Assembly (NCBI GenBank): GCA_014529385.2
Contig: CM043952.1
Span: 156,254,057 to 156,318,056 of the forward strand
Direction of reading: 5' to 3'
DNA length: 64,000 nucleotides
From: Adiantum capillus-veneris
Taxonomy: Eukaryota; Streptophyta; Polypodiopsida; Polypodiales; Pteridaceae
Position numbers and translations under genes: made by a program
Notes under the pieces: generated by a model
The model's input: only the letters and a program-made list of their open reading frames with translations
Told to the model about the DNA's origin: nothing
Databases searched by the model: none
Shown here: positions 47,445-58,816 of the stretch, piece by piece
Layout of the letters: every line of letters starts with the position of its first letter
Numbering within the stretch: position 1 is the stretch's first letter

Positions 47445-48005
47445 AATATGACCCATGGTGGATACAACATACTTATATACATACACATATCATCGCAAAT
47501 CTTACAATCATGGCTAGTACACCTATGGCTGTAACATAGAAGCTTCCACCTATTATATGAGGCTCCACTCATCGTCGATCTCTTCTTGTTGATGGTTGGC
47601 TTGCACCGCTTCATGGGTCTTTAATAGTTAAATCTTACCTTTATTAGATCCTCACTTGGACTTTCCTTAAGCTCTTAGGATGTTTGTGCTTTGCTCGTCA
47701 CACAAAAATTGGTATGCTATGATGAACAATGCAACAAAGCTCGATCTCAAAATGGCATACATATGTGATCAATTAAAAGAGGGTTAGTGATGTAACTAGG
47801 GCTTGAAGGCTATTGTACGACCATGAGAAAGTGTTATGGAAGATCCTCCACCTTGATGTCAAAAAAATATTTTACTATTGTTATCATAAATTGGAGGTTG
47901 TAACATGTTACATGTAAGCTTTTTTCAGCTCACCACTTGTTGGCTTGTGCAAGAATAGGTAGTTGAGCCAGTGTGGATGATCTATCTTGCACTATCGAAA
48001 GGCCT
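47445..48005. other. No recognisable gene
   Basis: This is the continuation of the site into which copia-A inserted; nothing recognised. Confidence 0.55.
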
Positions 48006-48020
48006 AGGAAACCTTCTTCT

Positions 48021-48165
48021 TTTTTTTTTCTTTTGTAGCGGTTTGGGCATTCCTGCTCAGGTAGATACAAGAGTGCGTCTTTGAGAGTCACCCAGCCGCA
48101 ATAGAAACCATGACTTGGGTCACGGAGTTTGAATGCTCCACCATCTAGGCTAGCTCTCATTAACA
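48021..48165 (-). mobile_element. tRNA-derived SINE with perfect 15-bp target duplication
   Basis: The minus strand reads GAGAGCTAGCCTAGATGG.. then CATGGTTTCTATTGCGGC (B-box-like), GGGTGACTCTCAAAGACGCA, CTCTTGTATCTACCTGAGC, ACCGCTACAAAAG and an A-rich tail. AGGAAACCTTCTTCT flanks it on both sides (48,006-48,020 and 48,166-48,180), which is proof of insertion by target-primed reverse transcription. Close relative of the copy at 18,114. The family resembles the widespread plant Au-type SINEs, but I cannot confirm that. Confidence 0.9.
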
Positions 48166-48180
48166 AGGAAACCTTCTTCT

Positions 48181-48670
48181 TATTATGGGGTGGTGGGTGG
48201 GATCCATTCATCTGAATGAGAGCTCAAATCCTTTGTTGGAATAGCCTTTTGGACCATTTAGATTGGCATTATTCTATTTTCTCCTCACTCCATCTAGATC
48301 TTCTATGCTATATATAATAGAGCTTAAAATTTTCAAGGAAGGAGAGACTCTTCACGTGTCACACTATGCTGCATTTCAAAGGAAACCTTAAAAAAATGCA
48401 AAAGTGAAAGGTAAAAAATGAGAAGACTTCTGAGTCCTAGAAATGTAAAGTAACAAGGTGAGAAGGCATGAAGGCCTCCTAAGTTAAGGGGAGATGACAG
48501 AGAGTAAGTTTATATATGTGTCCATAATCACATGGAATTTTTGTTGTGATTTAATATAAAATTGTATGATCTATTATACATATATAATCGCAAGTAGTTT
48601 ATATATTACATAGATCCCCACTTAAATACTATGAAAGGTGCACATTACATATCAACAGTTTGAAATATAA
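48181..48670. other. No recognisable gene
   Basis: AT-rich intergenic DNA. Confidence 0.55.
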
Positions 48671-49668
48671 TAATGTAACATTAATGGCCTAGTACCTTGT
48701 GTGTAGCGGAAAATAGCATGAACATAGTGAGCATTTCATTAGAATAGATTCCTAATGAGAATAACAAGACTGCTTGGGTGGAGAGAGCAACAAAAATTAT
48801 AACACCTAGTTAGATATCATGAACAATACTTCAAAAGAGAGAGAAATCAAGCTATTCACAACAATTGAGGACCGGATTGACATGGAGCCGGTCCCCTCTC
48901 CAAAAGTCTTTGTATTATGGTTTCTCCCATCAAGAGAGACATTTTACAATACAATTCTTTGTGTTCCTTCAATACTAGCTAGTGCAATGAAGATGGAAAC
49001 TTCAAGAACTAAGAAAAACACATATTAAACTTCAAGCACTAAGCAAAACACGTATTAAACACAACATCAATTCCCTCACGGTCTCAGACCCAAGACCTCA
49101 CACACCTTCAAAGATGGTGAGAGCTAGCAGGGTATGAGAGTAGATTGAGAGGAAGACGGAGTAGTATTACGAGAAAGATGTGCATCTCCTCACATAATCA
49201 CTCATATTAGCATAGCTTAGCTTAGTAATTAGCATGGTAGAGGAGCTGAGCATGCATTGAAGCTTGGCTCTTGGTTGGATTTGCATCACAAAGCCAAGAG
49301 TTGTTGGTGTAGGCCTCCCTTCTCACAAGCTTGGAGTAGGTGATAAGCTTTCCATTAAATCTTGAGAAGGAAAGAGAGAGTCTTCTTCCTTCACACATAG
49401 ACCAGTGTGAGTGTGTATGCCATAATGCCTTTGAAAAATCATCCCCCTCTCTCTCCTAGTCAACCCCTCTTGCTATTTTCTCCTTCTGACACCCCATTGG
49501 TCCATGACAGGCTTAGCCAATGAAATTTATGCAGCATAAGTGATAGCCTTCTGACATGTGTCCCCCTTTCCCCTTTTGTGAGAGCTTTAGGAAATTAATT
49601 AATGCAACTAAACCCTCATTGGACCCCTTTGTCTCCTGGCCAATAGGAATCAGGCAAGCCATTGGATT
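48671..49668. repeat. Partial diverged copy of the 1.59-kb repeat
   Basis: TAATGTAACATTAATGGCC.. to CAATAGGAATCAGGCAAGCC matches the first part (about 1.0 kb) of the units at 6.6-12.9 kb, with many more substitutions and small indels than the array units have among themselves. It stops exactly where the gypsy-2 LTR begins. Confidence 0.92.
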
Positions 49669-50578
49669 TGTTGAGGATAAATCAAACAGGCGCCCAACTG
49701 GTTGGACAGGTAACCGGACACCACATTTGTAGTCTATTATTTTGTCCGAGCTAGTGTAGTGATACTCTATGTAAATCCTGATTCCAGAGTAATGGATCAA
49801 TTCCATGAGTTGTAATGCTATAATGATATTTGTAAAGGTCCATGTAAACCGGCCACTGGCCATTTAGATTACCCTAGGTATAAAGGTCAATAACTTTGTG
49901 AAAAGGAGGCTTATCTTTAGAAGAAGTGGGAGCTCAAAAAACGTACGCTCAAGCTACGAGCTGCTCCAACCTTGTAATCATCGCAGTTAATGAATGGGTA
50001 ATCAGTTTTCAAATCCAAAACTTGCATTGTGTTCCTCTTTCTTTGCTCTTTCATTCTAGTGTAACCATTGTCAGTTTTGCTGTGGTTCGCGACTGTGTGT
50101 CTGTGAGCTGTATTACATATTTGAGTGCTTAAATTGTTTTTTATAGTCGTTTTGACGAAAGGAGAGTGTTCTTAGACCATAGGACGACAGATATGGATAG
50201 TTCTGTTGCAGTTTTCAGGACCTTTTTCATGATGGGTCATGATTTTGGTACCTTGTCGGATTGCAACTAGACTTTCTAGGATAGTGTCCCTAGGTGTCCT
50301 AGACCTCCTCCTAAAGTTTCGTTGCATTTCGAGTCCGTTCGAGTGCCGAAATGGCGTGATGACCTAGAGCTGTGCGAAAGGACATATGCAAATTTCCCTG
50401 ATCATTGAGTGTTGGTTTGCTTGTTGAGCTAGTGTGTTTTCTTGTTTAGGTTCACTTCTTGAGATTGACGATCTCATAGAGTCTCCCTGCCCCATCTAAG
50501 TCAGTTTCCCTGAGTATTGACATTATGTTAGTGCCAAAAAGCTATGCTGCAGACGTTCGTTGCGGCGACCCGCTAACA
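49669..50578 (+). repeat. Gypsy-2 5' LTR (910 bp)
   Basis: Starts TGTTGAGGATAAATC at the break of the 1.59-kb repeat copy and ends CGCTAACA before the PBS. GGTATAAAGG near 49,878 is a candidate TATA box. The 3' LTR is not in the window, so the left end is inferred from the TG and the repeat breakpoint. Confidence 0.82.
49879..49885 (+). promoter_or_regulatory. TATA box of gypsy-2 LTR
   Basis: TATAAAG in CCCTAGGTATAAAGGTC, about 210 bp into the LTR. Confidence 0.55.
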
Positions 50579-50579
50579 T

Positions 50580-50597
50580 TGGCGCTGTTGCCGGGGA
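50580..50597 (+). promoter_or_regulatory. Gypsy-2 primer-binding site
   Basis: TGGCGCTGTTGCCGGGGA, one base different from gypsy-1, 1 bp after the LTR. Confidence 0.85.
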
Positions 50598-53366
50598 TAT
50601 GATCCTTAGATGGTGAGTGACCTAGTGCATATTTAGAGCGTTTTTTTTTCTAAGATTTGTCTCTCCATTCCATTTACACTTTGACAGTGAAGCAGCTAGA
50701 CACGGGGTTTAGTGCTTGGTAGAGTCTAGAAGTCGAGGACTTGCTAGATCTATTCTTGAGAAGTAAAGAGGGTTGTGAGTGAGATAGCCAAAAGCATTTC
50801 ATTCTTTGATTTTCTCTATGCTTTCAGAGTGCTGTTCCGTTTTTCGCTTCGACTTTATTTTGTACCGTTCAGTTTGTTTTTATTTCATGTTTCATTTCAG
50901 TACTTAGGAGTAGGATAAGTAGAAACTACCACCATCAAATTTGAACTAAAAGGTTGAGGAAAAAAAGGGTGAAAACCATATTTTGGCCAAAACGACCATA
51001 ACTTTGAAATTATAAAAATTTGATGGTAGGGACCTCAAAAGTGATCCAAATTCAAAAATTTGTGGATCAAAACCATCAACATACTCTCTAGAATCAATCT
51101 GGAAAGTTTGGCAAGAATCTATGGAGGAACATGGATCGCGATCCATGTACCCCAAAAAACCATTTTGGGTGAAAAGTGACCAGTTATAGTGAGCATCAAT
51201 GGGAAATGCTCTGATCAAGTTTGCTTGAATAAAAACTCAAAAATCACTTCAAAATTGGCTACTAGGGAACAAATAGTATAACAGGCATGGCAGACACAAA
51301 ATTGAGCAAATCTTGAGATTTTGGGATCCAAATTCAAAAAGGCGTGAGATTTGGCTTCTATTGGGCATAGAGAACCAACAGAACAAAATTCATGAAAAAA
51401 TGTTGCCAAACATGGATCGCGATCCATGTACCTTTTTGGCATTTTGGGTTGATATTTGACAAGTATATCCCTGATATCATTTGAAACAACTTTGCCAAAT
51501 GGGACCATGTCAAAAAATTGACAAAAGTTGGTCAAAATAGCCAAATACAGAAACTAGTCAAAAACCGCAGGGCAGACATAAAAACTCACTTTTGACTAGG
51601 AAAAAGTTGTCCAAATTCAAAAAAGATTTGGGGAAGAGTATCACCATAACATGAACTTCAAGCTGACCAAGTTTCATGTCAAAATGTGGTCAAACATGGA
51701 TCGCGATCCATGTACCACATGAAAATTTTTGGAAATTTTTTTGGCTAAGATTTGAGCAGGGTAGCTGAGACATAGACAAACACTTTTCCAAAAGAACCAT
51801 ATGCAGAAAAGTTATAAAGAGTGGTCAAAAGAGCCAAAAACTAAACATTGTCAAAACTGTTGCAGCAGACTGTAGAAGTCACTTTTGGTTGGGCAAAACT
51901 GATCCAAATACAAAATTTTTTGTGGAGCAAGCTACAAACATCACAAGCTATTAGCACACCAAACTTTCAGATCCAAAAGTGGTGGAACATGGATCACGAT
52001 CCATGTATCCCTGAGAATTTTTTGGACAGAAACGTTTTCAGCCTGTAGGCAGAGACCATTGTGAACAAAAGTCCCCAAGGAAATTTTGTCAAAAAAGTTT
52101 AAAAAGTGGGTGAAAAGAGCCAAAAACACTGCAAAGAGGAAGACCCTAAAACAGACCTAGGGATTGACTTTTGCCTGACCTAAACAAGTCCAAATCAGAC
52201 AAAAACCATATAGCAAGGATCAGTGGACCAAGGGGAATTTGTGTGCCAAGGTTCAATAAATCTGACACATAGGTACATGGATCGCGATCCATGTTCCTTT
52301 GTCACACACTGATATGAAACTTGCACCATAGCTAGAGGAAATCACCAGGAGTCTAGTGGTCTTTTCAAAAGTGAATTTGGATATCAAAAACCTGTCCAAA
52401 AGCCCAGACCTACAAGGTACTCTGAGCAAGTGCCAGAACTGACCTAATTTTCAATCCAGAGGTCCATTTTCAAAAAAATTGATACCATAGGACCTACTAA
52501 TCATGCTGATTCGAATGATACCAAGAGAAGTCAATTTGGGCACCAAACATGGATCGCGATCCATGTACCCATAGGGATAGCTTGAGTTGAAACTTTCCAG
52601 ATCAGTAGCACTTACACAAGAAAACATATCCCCAAGTCCAGTTTTGGAAAAAATTGAGCAAATTTGGGTCAAAAGGGAACAAAACAGGTGATAGACTGAA
52701 AACCGCAGTACAGACCTAGTGTTGGCCATTTGGCCTGTTGAAACAAGTTCAAATCCAAAAAGATTTGAGATTTAGCTTGTGGAAATAGTCAAGAACAAAC
52801 CCCTAAGAGGACAAGTCCGGATGTGGTTGAACATGGATCGCAATCCATGTACCTCAACCTTAGAATTTGTTGAAAATTGGTATAGAGCCTGCACATGACC
52901 TTGTCTACACACAGTAAAAATTTGGAGGAAAACATATTGACAGGGAACATGGATCGCGATCCATGTACCTCTCAGCATAGTGGGGGTATCTGAGTTGATG
53001 ATCTTGTAGACATACTTGAGGACATCCCAAATCTCAAGTTGAGCTAAAAATACCTTCTGGAGACCAAGATACAAGACAAAGTTCCTATTTTTTGGTCCTG
53101 AGACTGTTTTGAGTGCCGTTTCGAGTGCAGTTCACTAAAAGTGCTCTAACTTTTGATAGAAAACTCCAAATTGAGTCAGGTATAGCTAGGAAGAAAGCTT
53201 CCTAGATCCAAACTTTTAGGGTACCCCAAAACCAGTTTCCAGAGACCAAAAAGTTAGAAATTCCTAACTTCTGAGAGACCTCACCAGGGGCAGCAAGGGA
53301 TAGGTTGTACTAAGCCAAAGTGGGATTGTCAAGGACTATCTTGAGACTTTTGAGTGATCCTTAATC
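50598..53366 (+). promoter_or_regulatory. Gypsy-2 5' leader
   Basis: 2.8 kb without a coding frame, mostly a decayed 285-bp tandem repeat. Units read TCCAAATTCAAA.., then CCAAGTTTCATGTCAA.., then the palindrome. The same frame of words (TCCAAAT.., AACAAGTTTCATGTCATTTT) precedes the palindrome at 37,961 of gypsy-1. Confidence 0.85.
51129..52966. repeat. Palindrome array of gypsy-2 (ACATGGATCGCGATCCATGT)
   Basis: Eight 20-bp sites start at 51,129, 51,410, 51,694, 51,987, 52,275, 52,547, 52,831 and 52,947. Six are perfect palindromes; 51,987 and 52,831 each have one mismatch. Spacings are 281, 284, 293, 288, 272, 284 and 116 bp. The sequences between are far less conserved than the palindromes. 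Confidence 0.96.
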
Positions 53367-55082
53367 ATGACAAATCATCCACCTCCAGGGTTTTCTACTC
53401 CACTCAGAGACATGAAAAACGCTGCAATGCCGACAACACTGGGATTGGGAAAATACATAGAGGAGAGACATCCTCTACTCAACAAACTGAACGTGAGATT
53501 CATAAAATCCAATGAATCCATGAGAGTGCTTACAGATTACACCCATGAGGGATTATATAGATTCACAAACGGGGATCCATATATCTTCTACAAGTGTGTA
53601 GAGCCCTATGCTAGAGAGTTGACCACCCATAAGAACCTCTCTGCATTCACATATACAGATGCCCACGGAGTGCAAGTTTTAATGGTAGATAAGTATGGAC
53701 GTGAGTACAAACTTGTTGATCCCATTGACCTCAAGAGATATGCATACAAGGGTACTTCAATCTCTACTTACTTTCAGTCAAAAATGATGCTAGAGCGCAT
53801 ATTAGGGAGGATTCTGCCAGGATTCTCTCCAAGATGCGAGGATAGGCCGAGAGTTGTCTTTCCAAGAGACCACGGATTGGTTAAATTAGTGACTAAACCA
53901 CAATTAAGACCATACCAAGTGGCTCAATGTGTCAAGACAAAATAAGATGGGTCAAAGGATCCATATGCTCATGTCTTTCTCTTCAAACAAGTGTTGAGAG
54001 ATGAATAGATTACAGATTTCCATACTCAGTATGAGGGATTCAGGTTGACATTAGAAGGAACAGCTTTGACTTGGTTCCAACCACTAAATAGAGATGATTT
54101 TCCAAACATAGAACAACTCTTACAAGAGTTTGTAGAGGAATTCTTGAAAAGGGGAATCAAACATAACACCGTGTCCCAAATCTACACTTTCAAACAAAAA
54201 GTGAAGGAAGCTTTGCTTTGCTTCAAACAATACATTGATAGATGTCCTATGAGAGAGCTACCGCAAGATGAGAGGCTATCAGTTCTCTTCATAGAGGGCT
54301 TGAGGAATGAAACTCTAAAAAAGGACCTACATCTAAAAGGATGCACGACGTTTGATCAAGTCACTAGAGAAGATCTATATCTAGTTGACAATTGCAAGGC
54401 CTATGGAGAGGTGACTAAAGATACAGACAACACGACTAGTAGTGTCTCTTCTCCAAAGAGCGAACCCACCACAAAGCAAGATGTTCAAATTCCTTGGGAA
54501 CCAATCATTGATCAAGTGGTCAAGAGGGTAATTAGAAGAATAAACCAAGGCTACATACAGGACCCGAATGTACGACATCCTCAATTGAGGATATGTAATA
54601 CTTGTGGAGGGGATCATCCCACTCCATGGTGTAACACTCAAACAAAGCCACAACGTGTGCTAGGGCAACAACCACCTGTTTTGAATGATGGTAGAGTAGT
54701 AGTCAACTACTCTCAGCCAACGTATGTGCCGCAACCCATGAAAAACCAGTACTTCTCGGATGCGAATACGCTCATGTTCATAGCCAATCATCATGAGTAT
54801 GGGTCAAAGAATATTCTTATCAAGCAAGAACAACCATTGGCTGGATCACCATCTATGAAACAAGAAGGTCCATGCTATGAATGTGGAGGTGATCATTGGG
54901 CACAAAGTTGTCCAAAGAAGGGTCCACAAATAGAATTATTTGTATTCTGTGAACGTTGTGGTATAGACCATCTACGCCAACATTGTGCTAAAAATCCAGA
55001 CTACAAAGGGAAAGCAACAATGAATGTTGTAGGCGTGATGCCTTCTTCAAGTGGATCCGAGGTAGAACCGCCATTCCTTTAA
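53367..55082 (+). pseudogene. Gypsy-2 gag
   Basis: ATG 53,367 (MTNHPPPGFSTPL). One frame to TAA 55,080 with in-frame stops TAA 53,943 and TAG 54,006, about 570 codons in all. The N-terminal domain includes VLMVDKYGREYKL. The gag core reads LTWFQPL..LLQEFVEEFLKRGI and IYTFKQK. Three zinc-knuckle-like motifs with CX2CX3HX4C spacing follow: CNTCGGDHPTPWC (54,598), CYECGGDHWAQSC (54,874) and CERCGIDHLRQHC (about 54,950). Shorter than gypsy-1 gag by loss of the middle linker. Confidence 0.92.
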
Positions 55083-55087
55083 ACGTG

Positions 55088-55551
55088 ATGACTCGAGCTC
55101 AAGCTCAAGAAGCTGCCAAAAACAAACCAGCTAAAATAGACACATTGCCTGTTCAAACAGAATTTGAGAACAAACCGGTGAGAAGCTTCAGAAGAAGATT
55201 ATTGAAAGGCAGACGGGAAAAAATGAAAGTAAAGAGGCTGAAGGAGAAAGCATCTTTGGAGATTGAATTAAATCAAACAAGAGAGCAGCTTAGACAAGAG
55301 CAATAAAGGAACAAAAACACAAAGGGACCTAAAGAGTCAAAGACTAACTCAGGAGGTTCAGTCTTGGTCGAAAAAGTAGTTGAACCTTTGGATGTGATCT
55401 TGAAAGCTTATGAAGCTAGGTTAAAACCCAACCAAACCCAAGAGGATAGATGGCTAACGTACCCTCATCCAGGGTATGAAAAAGAGAGGTTGCAAATGTG
55501 CAAGGAGCTCATCTAGAAGGCCCAAGCTCTTATGGAACCACATGTTCCAGA
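55088..55551 (+). pseudogene. Gypsy-2 pol, N-terminal part
   Basis: Starts MTRAQAQEAAKN in the -1 frame relative to gag, as in gypsy-1. A basic coiled-coil segment follows, then a stop at 55,304, KAYEARLKPNQTQEDRWLTY, and a stop near 55,514. Cut at 55,551 by copia-B. Confidence 0.88.
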
Positions 55552-56273
55552 TGTTAAGTATGGAGACTGATTTACCCTTGTAATTTTCTGTGGTAAAAGC
55601 GCACATTTGTAACGCCCCCATTATGAGGAGAAGCCATCGTGCGTGAAGGAAAATCACTCACCGAAAACCAAAATTTTCACGGACAAGAATCAGGGGCAAC
55701 TTTAAAGGCCTCGGGGGCGGAGGCCCCCGAGACTTTTTTTTGCCAGACTATTATGACCGAACGGCGGCCGGAAAGTGGTTGAAAAACAACCGGTTGGTTG
55801 GCCGGTGGTCGGAAGTCAATGGCCGGTGGCCAAATTCAAAAGCGGACTTGTCTTCTCAAGGGTAGCCACACATGGGCGGATTGGAGGGTCCGATTGGACT
55901 TATTCGCACAAGGGCGGCTACACATGGCTATCTCTCATAAGAGAGGGCAGCCCTTTTGGCCTATAAAAGGAGGCCATTTCTACACACATTTCATAGTGTG
56001 AAGTTGATGCAACAAGGTGAGTGTGAGGTGGTGAGAGTGAAGCAAGGCGGGAGCTCCATTAAGGGTATAATCCCTTTGTAAACTACTTCTTGTTTTGAGG
56101 TACTAAAGCCATTGAGTGGCTGCTTTCCCGTGGACGTAGCCCACATTGGGTGAACCACGTATATCGTGTGTACTCTCTCTCTCTCTACTCTATAATCTCG
56201 TGTATATAAATCTGTCTCTCTCCATTAAGTAATCTACTCAATTATCTATTTAGCTACGTCTTATTTCCTAACA
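55552..56273 (+). repeat. Copia-B 5' LTR (722 bp)
   Basis: TGTTAAGTATGGAGAC..CCTAACA with TATAAAA at 55,962. Same family as copia-A LTRs. Confidence 0.95.
55962..55968 (+). promoter_or_regulatory. TATA box of copia-B LTR
   Basis: TATAAAA in GGCCTATAAAAGGAGG, as in copia-A. Confidence 0.75.
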
Positions 56274-56275
56274 AC

Positions 56276-56293
56276 TGGTATCAGAGCAAGATT
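56276..56293 (+). promoter_or_regulatory. Copia-B primer-binding site (tRNA-iMet)
   Basis: TGGTATCAGAGCAAGA, 2 bp after the LTR. Confidence 0.92.
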
Positions 56294-56346
56294 TGCTCGT
56301 AGCTAAATTATCTCAAGGAAAGGATTCCTTGAATTGAGTGGGAGTT

Positions 56347-58816
56347 ATGGCGGAGGAAGGGAAGCTCAAGATTGAGAAGTTCAACGGCAAAAACTACCAG
56401 CATTGGAAGATGCAGATTGAAGACTATCTCTACCAGAAGGACCTCTATTTGCCACTAAGCGGTCTTGCGAAGAAGCCCGCAACAATGGCAGATGAAGCAT
56501 GGATTGTCCTTGATCGAAAGGCACTGGGAACAATCCGGTTAAGCTTGGCGTCAATGATGGCCTTCAATGTTTCGGAGATGAAGACCACGGAGGACTTGAT
56601 GAAGTCACTTGACGAATTCTACGAGAAACCATCGGCATCCAATAAGGTATTTCTTATGAAGCACTTGTTCAATCTAAAGATGGCAGAGAATGGTTCAGCT
56701 GCAGAACACCTAAATGACTTTAACACAAACATAAGTCAACTTCGATCGGTGAAAATCAATTTCGATGACGAAGTGCGAGCTCTCCTTATACTATCATCTC
56801 TACCGGATAGTTGGGACAGCCTTGTGATCGCTGTAAGTAATTCTATCTCTGGCGCAAATACTCTTAAGTTTGATGATGTTGTGGGTGTTCTCCTAAGCGA
56901 GGAAATGCGAAGGAGAAGCACAGGAGAATCATCAAGTGCTGCACTATCAGTGGAAACAAGAGGAAGGCTTAAGGAGAGGTTCAAAAACCAAAAGGGTCGT
57001 GATCGCTCAAGGCGGAGCAAGTCACGCACAAAGTCAGTTCTTGAATGTTGGAACTATGGCAAGAAGGGCCACGTCAAGAAGGATTGCTCGTCCAAGAAGA
57101 AGAAGGAGACAGAGTCTCAAGACAACAAGCCAACATTGGAGGCCAATGTGGCAGGTAAAGTAGAGCAAGATGCTCTAATTCTCTCATTAGACAATGTGTC
57201 TAATTCCTGGATAGTAGATTCTGGGGCTTCATTCCATGCGACACCACACAAGCAACATTTCCAAGACTACACCAAAGGTAATTTTGGGTATGTATACTTG
57301 GGAGATAATGAAGCTTGTGAGATTGTCGGCAAAGGTACAGTTTCTGTCAAAACTGCTAACGGAAATGAATGGAAGCTTAAAGATGTTAGGCATGTTCCTT
57401 CTCTTCACAAAAATTTGATCTCTACACGACAATTGGAAGATGAAAGTCACAACATTGCATTCGGAAACAAACGGTGGAAGATCTCAAAGGGATCTTTGGT
57501 GGTTGCCAAGGGTGAAAAAGTCGGTACACTTTACTTGTGTACTGTTAGCACGCAACCTTCAGCTTGTGTAGCAACTACAGAAGTTGACAGTGCGGTGTGA
57601 CACTACCGACTTGGGCATATGAGTGCCAAAGGAATGCAAATCCTTCAAACAAAGAAGCTTCTACCAGGTTTGAAAGAAGTGGACTTAGAGTTTTGTGAAG
57701 ATTGTGTTTATGGTAAACAAAAAAGGGTAAAATTTCAAAAATCAGGAAATGAAAGAAAAAATAAAAAACTTGAGTTGGTTCATTCTGATGTTTGGGGTCG
57801 TGCAAGTACACCATCACTTGGTGGCTCATTGTACTATGTAACATTCATAGACGATGCGACTAGAAAAACATGGGTTTATGTCATGAAGAATAAATCCGAT
57901 GTATTTTCCATATTTCAAAGGTGGAAAGCCTTTGTGGAGAATGAAACAGGTACCAAGGTTAAATGCCTCAGATCCGACAATGGAGGCGAATATTGCAGCC
58001 AAGCTTTTGAAAGCTTTTGTGCTAGCAATGGCATTCGGAGGCAAAGGACAACCCCAAGGACACCTCAACAAAATGGGATTTCGGTAAGGATGAACAGGAC
58101 AATCATGGAACGAGCACGAAGCATGCGGCTACATGCAGGCCTACCGCTTGAGCTTTGGGCGGAAGCTGTAAGTACGTCTGTGTACTTAGTCAATCCGTGA
58201 CCCTCAACGGCATTGGATGGGGGAGTTCCAGAAGAGGCATGGACAGGTAAACCGGTGAATTATGCATTTCTCAAAGTGTTTGGGTGTGAGGCTTTCATGC
58301 ACATAGATAGAAGCCTAAGAACAAAGTTAGTTGCAACGTCCAAAAAGTGTTTCTTCATTGGCTATGGAGAAGGAGACTTTGGGTATCGCCTATGGAATCC
58401 TAAAGATGGTAAAATCTTAAGGAGTAGGGATGTAATTTTTAACGAACAAAATATGTACAAAGATTACTTGGAAAGAAAACAAACAAAAGAAACAGGTGAT
58501 GAGTACATGGAGCTTGAGGACGGTGAAGACTCAAGGACTGCAAACGGTGACAATGTGCAACAACGTCAACCAAATGAGGAGCCTCAACCTATTCCCCGAA
58601 GATCTACAAGAGCAAGTAGACCTCCAGAAAGGTTTGTTCCTTCCTTCAAGCATATCTTGATCTCAGATTCTGGAGAGCCTAAATCATATGAAGAAGCTAT
58701 GCAACATGAATGCAAAGAAGAATGGACGAAGAGCATGCAAGTGGAGATGGACTCACTACATCGCAACCAAACATGGGATTTGGTTGAGTTGCCTAAAGGT
58801 AAGCGGGCACTTCAAA
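56347..58816 (+). pseudogene. Copia-B gag-protease-integrase (RT lost)
   Basis: ATG 56,347 (MAEEGKLKIEKFNGKNYQHW) was chosen over an upstream in-frame ATG at 56,338 because it matches the copia-A start. The single frame has only two stops: TGA 57,598 (a Trp codon in copia-A) and TGA 58,198 (an Arg codon in copia-A). Domains: UBN2-type gag, a knuckle CWNYGKKGHVKKDC with Tyr for the second Cys, protease DSGASFHATP near 57,220, integrase HHCC (FCEDCVYGKQ) and DDE (SDVWG, RSDNGGEY, GISVRMNRTI, where copia-A has ISER; the Glu is replaced by Val). The lost Glu would abolish integrase catalysis. The start of RT (QVEMDSLHRNQTWDLVELPK) is cut off. Confidence 0.93.

Larger units (their letters stand above)
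49669..55551 (+). mobile_element. Gypsy-2: partial Ty3/gypsy element related to gypsy-1
   Basis: 5' LTR, PBS, a leader with a different palindrome array, gag and the start of pol are present. At 55,551 copia-B interrupts it, and the rest of pol and the 3' LTR do not reappear in the window. Protein similarity to gypsy-1 is clear in the gag N-terminus, gag core, zinc knuckles and pol N-terminal extension. The leader units are also shared, but the palindrome sequence differs. Confidence 0.92.
55552..58816 (+). mobile_element. Copia-B: truncated copy of the copia-A family
   Basis: 5' LTR, PBS, gag, protease, integrase and the first RT residues are present. Similarity to copia-A stops at GCGGGCACTTCAAA (about 58,816). 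No RT core, RNase H, polypurine tract or 3' LTR follows. It inserted in gypsy-2 pol; the expected target duplication is not visible because the right end is lost. Confidence 0.94.

Noticed and set aside
51129-52966. CRISPR-like appearance of regularly spaced palindromes
   Set aside because: Spacing is about 285 bp, the spacers are related to one another, and the array lies in a plant retrotransposon leader.
55070-55090. TTTAAAC slippery heptamer at the gypsy-2 gag-pol junction
   Set aside because: Its codon phase is that of pol, not of gag, so it cannot give the needed -1 shift.
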